DNA of 64,000 bases from Streptomyces caelestis (lineage in GTDB: Bacteria > Actinomycetota > Actinomycetes > Streptomycetales > Streptomycetaceae). Under the pieces are notes generated by a model that was given only the letters and a program-made list of their open reading frames with translations, was not told where the DNA came from and searched no databases. Position numbers and translations under genes: made by a program. Below, piece by piece: positions 1-7,658 of this stretch. Each line of letters starts with the position of its first letter. The first letter of the stretch is position 1. The DNA is taken from assembly GCF_014205255.1 (NCBI RefSeq), contig NZ_JACHNE010000001.1, positions 1,302,001-1,366,000 of the forward strand. The letters are read 5' to 3'.

Positions 1-1
1 G

Positions 2-772
2 TCCTACACGCGTCAGGGCAGCGGCGAACCGTTGCTCCTGCTGCACGGCATCGGCCACCACCGGCAGGTGTGGGACCCGGTGATACCCGCGCTGGCGGCC
101 GAGCGGGACGTGATCGCCGTGGACCTGCCGGGGTGCGGCGAGTCACCGGCGCTCCCGGACGGCATGGCGCACGACCTGCCGACCATGAACACCGTCCTCG
201 CCGCGCTCTGCGAGGCGCTGGAGATCGAACGGCCGCACGTGGCGGGCAACTCGCTGGGCGGCCTGCTGGCCCTGGACCTGGCCCGCGCGCAGCTCGTCCG
301 CTCCGTCACCGCCCTGTCCCCCGCGGGGTTCTGGAACGAGGTCGAGCGCCGCTACGCCTTCACGGTGCTGATGACGATGCGGCAGATCGCCCAGCGGATG
401 CCGCTGCCCCTCGTCGAACGGCTGGCCCGCCCGGCGATCGGCCGCACGCTGCTGACCAGTACCATCTACGCCCGGCCCGGCCGTCGTTCACCCGAGGCCG
501 TGATCGCCGAGACGCTCGCCCTCGCCCGGTCCCAGGGGTTCTCCGAGACCCTCCGCTCCGGCAGGTCCGTGCAGTTCACCGACGACATCGTGGGCACACC
601 GGTCACCGTGGCGTGGGGCAACCGGGACCGGCTGCTGATCCCCCGCCAGGGCGTGCGGGCCAAGAGCGTCATCCCCCGCGCCCGGCTGGTACGGCTGCCC
701 GGCTGCGGCCACGTCCCGATGAACGACGACCCGGCGCTGGTCGCCCGGGTCGTCCTCGACGGCAGCCGCTGA
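2..772 (+). CDS. alpha/beta hydrolase, 5' end outside the window
   Basis: Alpha/beta-fold hydrolase, substrate unknown. The reading frame is open from the first bases of the window and already encodes family sequence (SYTRQGSGEP before LLLLHGIG), so the true start lies upstream; the TTG at 32 is not the start. Oxyanion-hole HG is at the start of the visible part, the nucleophile elbow GNSLGG (Ser) lies about 80 codons in, an acid-loop WGNRDRLL (Asp) near the end, and the catalytic His in CGHVPMNDDP. All three catalytic positions are present, so it is probably active. No membrane segment is seen in the visible part. It is followed by a decayed gene on the opposite strand, and what operon it belongs to cannot be seen from here. 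Confidence 0.85.
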   Translation, partial: SYTRQGSGEPLLLLHGIGHHRQVWDPVIPALAAERDVIAVDLPGCGESPALPDGMAHDLPTMNTVLAALCEALEIERPHVAGNSLGGLLALDLARAQLVRSVTALSPAGFWNEVERRYAFTVLMTMRQIAQRMPLPLVERLARPAIGRTLLTSTIYARPGRRSPEAVIAETLALARSQGFSETLRSGRSVQFTDDIVGTPVTVAWGNRDRLLIPRQGVRAKSVIPRARLVRLPGCGHVPMNDDPALVARVVLDGSR

Positions 773-800
773 ACGGCAAAGCGCCCGGGCCGGTCCGTCG

Positions 801-1141
801 TCACTCGGCCGATTCGGGCGCCACCCGTTGGGTCGCGGCGCGCGACAGCCGTACGTACCAGCCCCAGTCGGTGACGTACCGGCCGTGACCAGGCTGTGCG
901 TCATGCTGTAGGCCACGTAGCAGCCGCGTGCGACGCGCCGGTCCGGGCCGCTGCGGCAGGCGATTGCCCCCGGGAGGTAGCCGATGACGTCGATGACCGC
1001 GAACAGCGCCGCGAACACCCACCACCGGATCTCTTCCCGGTGCTGGAAGGCGAGCACCAGCGAAACGGCGAGGGCGGCCGGCCATTCGAGTCGTAAGAGC
1101 GCGAACGTGGTTCGGGTCTCGAACCGGTTCTTGGCATCCAC
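801..1141 (-). pseudogene. remnant of a small Streptomyces integral membrane protein gene
   Basis: The N-terminal half, from GTG at 1141 with GGAGAGG upstream, reads as a small membrane protein: two hydrophobic stretches (PAALAVSLVLAF, VFAALFAVIDVIGYLPGAI) then YSMTHSLVTAG. In the related Streptomyces proteins I remember, this is followed by roughly 70 residues including further membrane segments. Here the frame goes straight into unrelated arginine/proline-rich sequence running antisense through the hydrolase gene. A short tail ending PESAE and a stop at 801 is reached only by changing frame just after SLVTAG. I infer an internal deletion plus frameshift. It could instead be an intact gene with an unusual C-terminus; I judge that less likely. 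Confidence 0.45.
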
Positions 1142-1280
1142 GGACCCTCTCCAGGATTGCGCGTACGATGCGGGGCCCGGTCAGGCCGTTCCCCCGCTTC
1201 GGTCTCCACCCTCTTGACGCGGCGACGGCCGTCACCCCTCGCGGCGCAAAGCGCGCCCACGGATCCGGCAGACTGACCGC

Positions 1281-2729
1281 ATGGAGCGCATGGACCGCAC
1301 GGACCGCAACGAACCCGCGTCGCCCGCCTGGGAGTTGCTGCTGCCGGCCGCTTCGGCACCGGCACGCACGCGTGGCCGTTCCCTCCAGGCGGCGCTGCGC
1401 GAGGCGGTCCGCTCGGGCCGGCTCGCGCCGGGCACGCGGCTGCCGTCGAGCCGGGATCTCGCGGCGGATCTGGGGGTGTCGCGCGGGCTGATCACGGAGG
1501 CTTACGAGCAGCTGACGGCGGAAGGCTATCTGCGCAGCGGCCGGGGCGCCGGAACGTGGGTGGGCTCGGCCGTACGGGCCGCCCGTCCGCAGGCGCAGGA
1601 CCTCGCCCCGCGCTCCCCGGGTGCCCGGGCCGACTTCGTGCCCGGGACACCGGATCTGTCGCTGTTCCCGCGCTCGGCCTGGGCCGCCACGCAGCGCGCC
1701 GTGCTGGCGGAACTGCCGCACCAGGACCTGGGGTATCCCGATCCGCGCGGGCTGCCCCGGCTGCGTACCGCGCTGGCCGAACTGCTCGCCCGGCGGCGGG
1801 GTGTGGTGGCCGACCCGGAGCGGATCGTGGTGGTCTCCGGGGTGGCCCAGGCGACGACGCTGCTGGGTTTCGCGCTGCACGCGCGCGGGGTGCGCGCGGT
1901 GGGTGTCGAGGACCCGGGCAGTCCCCAGCACGACGCGCTGTACGCCTCGGCCGGGGTCACCGCCGTACCGGTGCCCGTGGACGGCGAGGGAATCGCCCTG
2001 GAGCCGCTGCGGGCGTCGGGCGTCCGGGCGGTGGTGGCGACACCGGCTCACCAGTTCCCCACCGGCATCGTCTACTCGGCCCGCCGCCGCGCCGAGCTGC
2101 TGGACTGGGCGCGGTCCGTGGACGGCATCGTCCTGGAGGACGACTACGACGGGGACTTCCGCTACGACCGTGCTCCCGTCGGCGCGCTCCAGGGCCTCGA
2201 CCCGGACCACGTCGCCTACACGGGCTCGGTCAGCAAGTCCCTCGCCCCCGGGCTGCGACTGGGCTGGCTGCTGGTGCCCGAGTCCTGGGCGGAGGAGATA
2301 GTGGAACGCAAGCGCACCATGGATCTCGGCCATCCGGCCCTGGACCAGGCACTGTTCGCCCGCTTCCTGGAGCGCGGCGACTACGACCGGCAGTTGCGCC
2401 GCTGCCAGCGCGCCTACCGCGAGCGCCGTGACGCCCTGACCGCCGCCCTCGACGAGCACTTCCCCGGCTCCCGGGTCTCGGGCATCGCCGCCGGCCTGCA
2501 CGTGATCGCCACCCTGCCGGAGCGCTACGGCCCCGAGGACCGTTTCCTCACCCGCGTGACGGCGGCCGGGGTGGCGGTACGCCCCCTGTCGGCCTACGCA
2601 CACCCGCGCCCCGCCCAGGACGAGGACGACGGGCCGAAGCGGACTCAGCTCGTCCTGGGCTACGCGCACGTCCCGCCCGCCCGGATCCACGAGGGCGTAC
2701 GCCTGATGGCGGAGGCGGCCACGGGGTGA
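1281..2729 (+). CDS. MocR/PdxR-type GntR regulator with aminotransferase-like domain
   Basis: 482-residue transcription factor joining an N-terminal GntR winged helix-turn-helix (about residues 30-100, SSRDLAADLGVSRGLITEAY) to a fold-type I PLP aminotransferase-like domain. The probable PLP-binding lysine is in SVSKSLAPGLRLGW, preceded by the EDDYDGDFRYD block typical of the family. MocR proteins usually sense PLP or an amino-acid adduct and control vitamin B6 or amino-acid genes, often in a divergent neighbour. Here the divergent neighbour is a decayed membrane-protein gene, so the target is not obvious and no pdxST pair is adjacent. The ATG is chosen because it gives the normal short leader before the HTH. 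PdxR itself is possible but cannot be claimed. Confidence 0.88.
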   Translation: MERMDRTDRNEPASPAWELLLPAASAPARTRGRSLQAALREAVRSGRLAPGTRLPSSRDLAADLGVSRGLITEAYEQLTAEGYLRSGRGAGTWVGSAVRAARPQAQDLAPRSPGARADFVPGTPDLSLFPRSAWAATQRAVLAELPHQDLGYPDPRGLPRLRTALAELLARRRGVVADPERIVVVSGVAQATTLLGFALHARGVRAVGVEDPGSPQHDALYASAGVTAVPVPVDGEGIALEPLRASGVRAVVATPAHQFPTGIVYSARRRAELLDWARSVDGIVLEDDYDGDFRYDRAPVGALQGLDPDHVAYTGSVSKSLAPGLRLGWLLVPESWAEEIVERKRTMDLGHPALDQALFARFLERGDYDRQLRRCQRAYRERRDALTAALDEHFPGSRVSGIAAGLHVIATLPERYGPEDRFLTRVTAAGVAVRPLSAYAHPRPAQDEDDGPKRTQLVLGYAHVPPARIHEGVRLMAEAATG

Positions 2730-2867
2730 TCCGGCGGAGCTCGCGGATTCCCGCCGGTTCCCCTCCCGTCGCGGTCAGTTGTTCACTTGGGGTTCGTGTG
2801 TGCGCTGCGACATGCCAGTAGGTGTGGCTGTGCACACTGGCCGGATCCCGTCCCTGGAGGCGCATCC

Positions 2868-4442
2868 ATGTCACACCGTCCGCTCCCCGCGCGCCGTAGC
2901 GTCCTGCGTGGCTCCCTCGCCGCGTCGGCGGCCCTCACCCTGCCCACCGCTCTCGGCGCGACGCCGGCCTTCGCGCTGTCCGGGCGTCCGAAGGCGGGGT
3001 GGGGTGTGCAGACGGGAGACGTGACCTGCGACTCCGGGCTGGTGTGGGTACGGTCCGACCGGCCGGCCCGGATGATCGTCGAGACGTCGGCGACCGAGTC
3101 GTTCCGCAACCCGCGCAGATGGCACGGCCCGCTGCTGGAGTCGGGCACCGACTTCACCGGAACGACCCGGCTGCGCGGCCTGCCGTCCGGCGAGCAGATC
3201 CACTACCGGGTGCTGCTCGCCGACCCGGACGACCCGCGCCGCACCGGCGAGCCGGTCACCGGCACCTTCCGCACGGCGTCCGACAAGCGGCGTGACGGCG
3301 TGCGGTTCGTCTGGTCCGGCGACCTGGCCGGTCAGGGCTGGGGCATCAACCCGGAGCTCGGCGGCTACCGGATCTACGAGGCGATGGCCGCTCTCGACCC
3401 GGACTTCTTCGTCTGCAGCGGCGACAACATCTACGCCGACGGCCCCCTCACCGAGACCGTGGCCCTGCCCGACGGGCGCACCTGGCGGAACATCACCACC
3501 GAGGAGAAGGCCAAGGTCGCCGAGACCCTGGCGGAGTTCCGCGGCAACTTCCGCTACAACCTGCTGGACGAGAACCTGCGTGCCTTCAACGCCCAGGTCC
3601 CGTCCATCATCCAGTGGGACGACCACGAGGTCACCAACAACTGGTACCCGGGCGAGATCCTCGGTGACAGCCGGTACACCGAGAAGAACGTCGACGTGCT
3701 CGCCGCCCGCGCCCGCCGCGCCTTCTCGGAGTACTTCCCGATCTCCACGCTGCGCCGCCCCGACGGCCGCGTCTACCGCGTGCAGCACCACGGCCCGCTG
3801 CTGGACGTCTTCGTGCTGGACATGCGCACCTACCGCAACGCCAACTCGCCGGACGACCAGCCCACCGACCCGCAGGGCATTCTCGGCCGCGAGCAGTTGG
3901 AGTGGCTCAAGCGGGAGCTGTCCCGCTCCCGCGCGGTGTGGAAGGTGATCGCCTCCGACATGCCGATCGGCCTGGTCGTCCCGGACACCGGCGACGGCAA
4001 GCCGAACATCGAGGCCGTCGCCCAGGGCGACCCCGGCGCCCCGCTGGGCCGTGAGCTGCAGATCGCCGAACTGCTGCGCTTCATCAAGCACCGCCGGATC
4101 ACCGGCACGGTGTGGCTCACGGCCGACGTCCACTACACCTCGGCGCAGCACTACGAGCCGTCGCGGGCCGCGTTCACCGACTTCGAGCCGTTCTGGGAGT
4201 TCGTGTCGGGCCCGCTGAACGCCGGTGCGTTCCCGGCGAACACGCTCGACGGCACCTTCGGTCCCGACCGTGTCTTCCTGAAGGCGCCGACGACCGCCAA
4301 CGTCTCCCCCGCCGGCGGCTACCAGTTCTTCGGCGAGGTCGACATCGACGGCGGCAGCGGCGAGCTGACCGTACGTCTGCGCGAGCAGGACGGCACCGTG
4401 CTGTTCACGAAGGTGCTTCAGCCGGGCCTGGTCGGCCAGTGA
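2868..4442 (+). CDS. phoD: PhoD-family alkaline phosphatase, Tat-exported
   Basis: Secreted phosphomonoesterase/phosphodiesterase of the PhoD metallophosphatase family, 524 residues. ATG at 2868 has GGAGG at 2856-2860 and gives a classic twin-arginine signal, ARRSVLRGSLAASAA, so export is in folded form by Tat. After an N-terminal Fn3-like domain come the metal-site motifs: SGDLAGQGWG, SGDNIYADGP, QWDDHEV, DMRTYRN and TADVHYTSA. PhoD enzymes use Ca2+/Fe3+ and release phosphate from organic esters outside the cell; Streptomyces phoD genes are usually under PhoP control. I did not identify a clear PHO box in the 138 bp upstream. An in-frame upstream GTG at 2787 is rejected because it would bury the Tat signal. 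Confidence 0.93.
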   Translation: MSHRPLPARRSVLRGSLAASAALTLPTALGATPAFALSGRPKAGWGVQTGDVTCDSGLVWVRSDRPARMIVETSATESFRNPRRWHGPLLESGTDFTGTTRLRGLPSGEQIHYRVLLADPDDPRRTGEPVTGTFRTASDKRRDGVRFVWSGDLAGQGWGINPELGGYRIYEAMAALDPDFFVCSGDNIYADGPLTETVALPDGRTWRNITTEEKAKVAETLAEFRGNFRYNLLDENLRAFNAQVPSIIQWDDHEVTNNWYPGEILGDSRYTEKNVDVLAARARRAFSEYFPISTLRRPDGRVYRVQHHGPLLDVFVLDMRTYRNANSPDDQPTDPQGILGREQLEWLKRELSRSRAVWKVIASDMPIGLVVPDTGDGKPNIEAVAQGDPGAPLGRELQIAELLRFIKHRRITGTVWLTADVHYTSAQHYEPSRAAFTDFEPFWEFVSGPLNAGAFPANTLDGTFGPDRVFLKAPTTANVSPAGGYQFFGEVDIDGGSGELTVRLREQDGTVLFTKVLQPGLVGQ

Positions 4443-4511
4443 GATGCGACCGTAGGAGGACGGCACCCGGTACGGCGCAGGGGTACGGTGCGCAACGTTT
4501 GAAGGGTTGAT

Positions 4512-4534
4512 AAAGAGGGCAAGCCATCTCTTTT
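4512..4534 (+). terminator. probable phoD terminator hairpin
   Basis: Inverted repeat AAAGAG/CTCTTT with an inner GGC-AA-GCC step and a following TTTTA, 70 bp after the phoD stop codon. It is AT-rich compared with its surroundings. It could also be part of the promoter of the next gene, whose start is 58 bp further on. Confidence 0.4.
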
Positions 4535-4591
4535 ACCCGCCAGTCACAATGCGTTCGTGATCACGCAACACCGTTCGGTCACAGTGGGTGC

Positions 4592-5845
4592 ATGACGCGA
4601 AAAGTGACTGATGTGACGCACCTGAACGACTGCCGCCCCGCCAACCCCTGGCAGCGGGTCACGGCGGCGCTGCACACCTGGCGAACACGACGCCACGAAC
4701 ACGCGCCGCCGACGGACGATACCGAGTCCCCGGCACCGGAGCCGGTGCCGGGGGCGAACACGCTGTGGCGGATGCGGACCACGGTGAAGGACGAACCCGG
4801 ATCGCTGGCGGTCCTGTGCACGGCCCTCGCCGGGCACCGGGTCGACATCCTCAGCCTCCAGACGCATCCGCTGGCCGAGGGCACGGTGGACGAGTTCCTG
4901 CTGCGTGCCCCGGGCGAGCTGCCGGCGTCCGCGATCAGCACGGCCGTCCGGTCGGCCGGCGGCGCCGACACCTGGATCGAGCGGGCCGACGCGCACGACC
5001 TGGTGGACGCGCCGACCCGGATCCTGGGTCTCGCCGCCCGCACCGCGCTGGACGCGGCGGAACTGCCGCTGGCCCTGCGCCAGTTGCTGGGCCGGTGCAC
5101 GATCCGTTCCCAGCCCGCCCCGGCCGGCGGCGGCCGGGCGGCCGACGGTGTCCCGGTGGAGGGAGCCCTCGACGACACGGTGATGCGCCTGCGCGCCCCG
5201 GAAGGCGGACTGATCACCGTGGAGCGGCCGTACCTGCCCTTCACACCGACCGAGTTCGCCCGGGCCAGGGCCCTGGTGGAACTGGACGCCCGGCTCGGAC
5301 CGCGCGTCCCGCGCGGCCGGGACGTGCTCACCCTGGCCGAGGGCAGCGACATCACCGTGCGCCGGGCCGACACCCGTGATCTGGAGGCGGCCAGGGCGAT
5401 GCACGAGCGGTGCTCGGACCGCACGCTCAAACTGCGCTACCACGGGCCGGTCGGTGACGCCGACCGCTATCTCAACCACCTGCTCAGTCCCCGCTTCGGC
5501 CGGACGCTCGCCGTGCAGACGGCCTCCGGGCGGCTCGTCGGGCTCGGGCATCTGTTGTGGGACGGTGACGAGACGGAAATCGCGTTGATCGTCGAGGATG
5601 CGTGGCAGCGGCGGGGCGTCGGCGGGGAGTTGCTGGGGCGGCTGGTCGCGATGGCCACGGAGGGGGGCTGCAGGAGTGTGTACGCCGTGACGCAGGCGTC
5701 CAACACGGGGATGGTCGCTGCGATGCGGGGGCTGGGCCTCCCCCTCGACTATCAGGTCGAGGAGGGGACCCTTGTCATCACTGCGCGGCTGGGTGAGCCG
5801 GTTGCGTCCAGTGCGGGTGAGTTGGGCAGCGCCTCAGCGTCGTAG
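4592..5845 (+). CDS. ACT-domain plus GNAT-family acetyltransferase
   Basis: 417-residue fusion. Residues about 55-130 form an ACT-type small-molecule domain (RMRTTVKDEPGSLAVLCTAL, GHRVDILSLQ), a fold that typically binds amino acids. The C-terminal third is a GNAT acetyltransferase with the acetyl-CoA loop EDAWQRRGVGGELLGRLV. Actinobacterial ACT-GNAT proteins are known as protein lysine acetyltransferases switched by amino-acid binding, so a link between amino-acid level and protein acetylation is a reasonable inference; the target is unknown. The middle region, about 150-250, shows no domain I can name. The gene overlaps the convergent PLP-lyase gene by 12 bp. Confidence 0.85.
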   Translation: MTRKVTDVTHLNDCRPANPWQRVTAALHTWRTRRHEHAPPTDDTESPAPEPVPGANTLWRMRTTVKDEPGSLAVLCTALAGHRVDILSLQTHPLAEGTVDEFLLRAPGELPASAISTAVRSAGGADTWIERADAHDLVDAPTRILGLAARTALDAAELPLALRQLLGRCTIRSQPAPAGGGRAADGVPVEGALDDTVMRLRAPEGGLITVERPYLPFTPTEFARARALVELDARLGPRVPRGRDVLTLAEGSDITVRRADTRDLEAARAMHERCSDRTLKLRYHGPVGDADRYLNHLLSPRFGRTLAVQTASGRLVGLGHLLWDGDETEIALIVEDAWQRRGVGGELLGRLVAMATEGGCRSVYAVTQASNTGMVAAMRGLGLPLDYQVEEGTLVITARLGEPVASSAGELGSASAS

Positions 5846-7075
5846 GGGCAGTTGTGTGTCGGTGAGCGCGGGTTCGTCGTGGCTGGTCGCGCACTTCCCC
5901 GTGCCCCTTTGGGGGCGCTCCAGCGCCTGGTCCAGATCAGCCCATAGGTCGTCCACGTCTTCCAAACCCACTGACATGCGCAGCAGGCGGTCGCTCACCC
6001 CGGCCCCCCTGCGGTCGTCCGCGTCCACGATGCGGTGGCTGATGGAGGCCGGGTGCTGGATGAGGGTGTCCACGCTGCCGAGGCTCACCGCCGGGGTGAT
6101 GAGGCGGACGCCGGCGATGACCTCGTGGGGGTCGCCGTGTATCTCGAAGGAGACCATCGCGCCGCCGATGCGCGGGTAGTGCACGTGGGCCACGCGCGGG
6201 TCGGCGGCGAGGCGGTGGGCGAGTTCGGCGGCGTTGGCGGAGGCGGCCCGTACCCGGACGGGGAGCGTGGACAGACCGCGCAGCAGCAGATAGCCGGCCA
6301 GGGGGTGCAGGACGCCGCCCGTGGCGAAGCGGACTTGCCGCAGCCGGCCCGCGAACTCCTCGTCGCAGGCGACCACGCCCGCCAGCACGTCCCCGTGGCC
6401 GCCGAGGTACTTGGTGGCGCTGTGCAGCACCAGCCGTGCGCCCTGTTCGGCCGGACGCTGGAGCACCGGCGTGGCGAACGTGTTGTCCACGAGCAGCGGC
6501 ACCGAGCCGCAGGCGTGCGCGACGGCCCGGAGGTCGACCTCGGCGAGCGTGGGGTTGGCCGGGGACTCCACGATCACCAGGCCGGTGTCCGGACGCAGTG
6601 CCTCCGAGATTCCGGCCGGGTCGGTCCAGGTCACCTCCGAGCCCAGCAGCCCGGCGGTCAGCAGATGGTCGCTGCAGCCGTAGAGGGGACGTACGGCCAC
6701 CACGTGCCGCAGCCCCATCGAGGCGCGTACGAGCAGGACGGCGCTCAGGGCCGCCATGCCGCTGGCGAACGCGACCGCCGCCTCGGTGCCCTCCAGGCGG
6801 GCCAGCGCGGTCTCGAAACGGGCGACGGTCGGGTTGCCCAGCCGCCCGTACACGGGCGGGCCGTCCGGGTCCGCGCCGGTGGCGGCGAAGGCGTCGATCC
6901 GGGCCGCCTCGCCACGGCTGTCGTAGGACGGGTAGGTGGTGGACAGGTCGATCGGCGGGGCGTGCAGGCCCTGCCGGGCGAGGTCGTCCCGCCCGGCGTG
7001 GACGGCCTCGGTGGCGAGTGCTCTCGGTGCGGTGCGTACGTCGTCGTGGGCGGCGGCCGTGCTCGCTGTGTCCAT
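5834..7075 (-). CDS. Cys/Met-metabolism PLP enzyme (trans-sulfuration lyase type)
   Basis: 413-residue PLP enzyme of the cystathionine gamma-lyase/methionine gamma-lyase/cystathionine gamma-synthase family. Visible motifs are STTYPSYDS at the N-terminus, YGRLGNPTV, FASGMAAL, VDNTFATP and the PLP lysine in HSATKYLGGHGD. The exact reaction cannot be assigned. It starts 59 bp from, and divergent to, an Lrp/AsnC regulator, the arrangement seen for Lrp-controlled amino-acid catabolic genes. Its last ~27 codons are unusual: they are partly encoded by a copy of a Streptomyces intergenic repeat (5874-5915), so the tail after LDQALERPQ is probably recent non-family sequence. Confidence 0.88.
   Translation of the reverse strand: MDTASTAAAHDDVRTAPRALATEAVHAGRDDLARQGLHAPPIDLSTTYPSYDSRGEAARIDAFAATGADPDGPPVYGRLGNPTVARFETALARLEGTEAAVAFASGMAALSAVLLVRASMGLRHVVAVRPLYGCSDHLLTAGLLGSEVTWTDPAGISEALRPDTGLVIVESPANPTLAEVDLRAVAHACGSVPLLVDNTFATPVLQRPAEQGARLVLHSATKYLGGHGDVLAGVVACDEEFAGRLRQVRFATGGVLHPLAGYLLLRGLSTLPVRVRAASANAAELAHRLAADPRVAHVHYPRIGGAMVSFEIHGDPHEVIAGVRLITPAVSLGSVDTLIQHPASISHRIVDADDRRGAGVSDRLLRMSVGLEDVDDLWADLDQALERPQRGTGKCATSHDEPALTDTQLPLRR
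5874..5915 (-). repeat. Streptomyces-type short intergenic repeat, copy 1
   Basis: Read on the minus strand it carries GGGGCACGGGGAAGTGCGCG followed by ACCAGCCACGACGA, closely matching copies at 9814-9850 and 39505-39540. This copy lies inside the 3' end of the PLP-lyase gene and supplies part of its C-terminal codons. Confidence 0.75.
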
Positions 7076-7134
7076 GACTGAAGGGTGAACACCGACCGGG
7101 TTCGAGGGCGGGAGGCCCGTGTTATGTTCGGCCG

Positions 7135-7626
7135 ATGGCCGAATCTGTCGTACTGGACCCGGTGGATCTCCATCTGTTGCGGCTGTTGCAGAACGACGCC
7201 CGGGCGACCTACCGGGATCTCGCCGCGCAGGTCGGGGTGGCGCCGTCGACGTGTCTGGACCGGGTGACCCGGCTGCGCCGCTCGGGCGTGATCCTCGGGC
7301 ATCGGCTGGAACTGGATCCGGCCAAGCTGGGGCGAGGGCTGGAGGCCTTGCTGTCGGTGCAGGTCAGGCCGCACCGGCGGGAGCTGGTGGGGCCGTTCGT
7401 GGAGCGGATCCGCGCCCTGCCGGAGTCGCGGACCGTCTTCCACCTGACCGGACCGGACGACTACCTCGTCCATGTGGCGGTCGCCGACATGGCCGACCTC
7501 CAGCGGCTCGTGCTGGACGAGTTCACCGCGCGGCGGGAGGTGGCGCGGGTGGAGACCCGGCTGATCTTCCAGCAGTGGGAGTGCGGGCCGCTGCTGCCGC
7601 CTTCGCCCTCGGCTCAATCCGGATGA
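7135..7626 (+). CDS. Lrp/AsnC-family transcriptional regulator
   Basis: 163 residues, the normal length for the family. N-terminal winged HTH (DLHLLRLLQNDARATYRDLA, VGVAPSTCLDRVTRL) is followed by the RAM/ligand-binding domain (SVQVRPH, ESRTVFHLTGPDDYLVHVAV). Lrp/AsnC proteins form octamers that respond to amino acids or related molecules. Its start is 59 bp from the divergent PLP-lyase start, so it most likely controls that lyase and itself; the ligand is probably a sulfur amino acid, by context only. The short intergenic region must hold both promoters and the operator; I did not find a clean palindrome there. Confidence 0.92.
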   Translation: MAESVVLDPVDLHLLRLLQNDARATYRDLAAQVGVAPSTCLDRVTRLRRSGVILGHRLELDPAKLGRGLEALLSVQVRPHRRELVGPFVERIRALPESRTVFHLTGPDDYLVHVAVADMADLQRLVLDEFTARREVARVETRLIFQQWECGPLLPPSPSAQSG

Positions 7627-7658
7627 CGTGCGCTGTTCCGCGTACCAGGATGGTCCGC

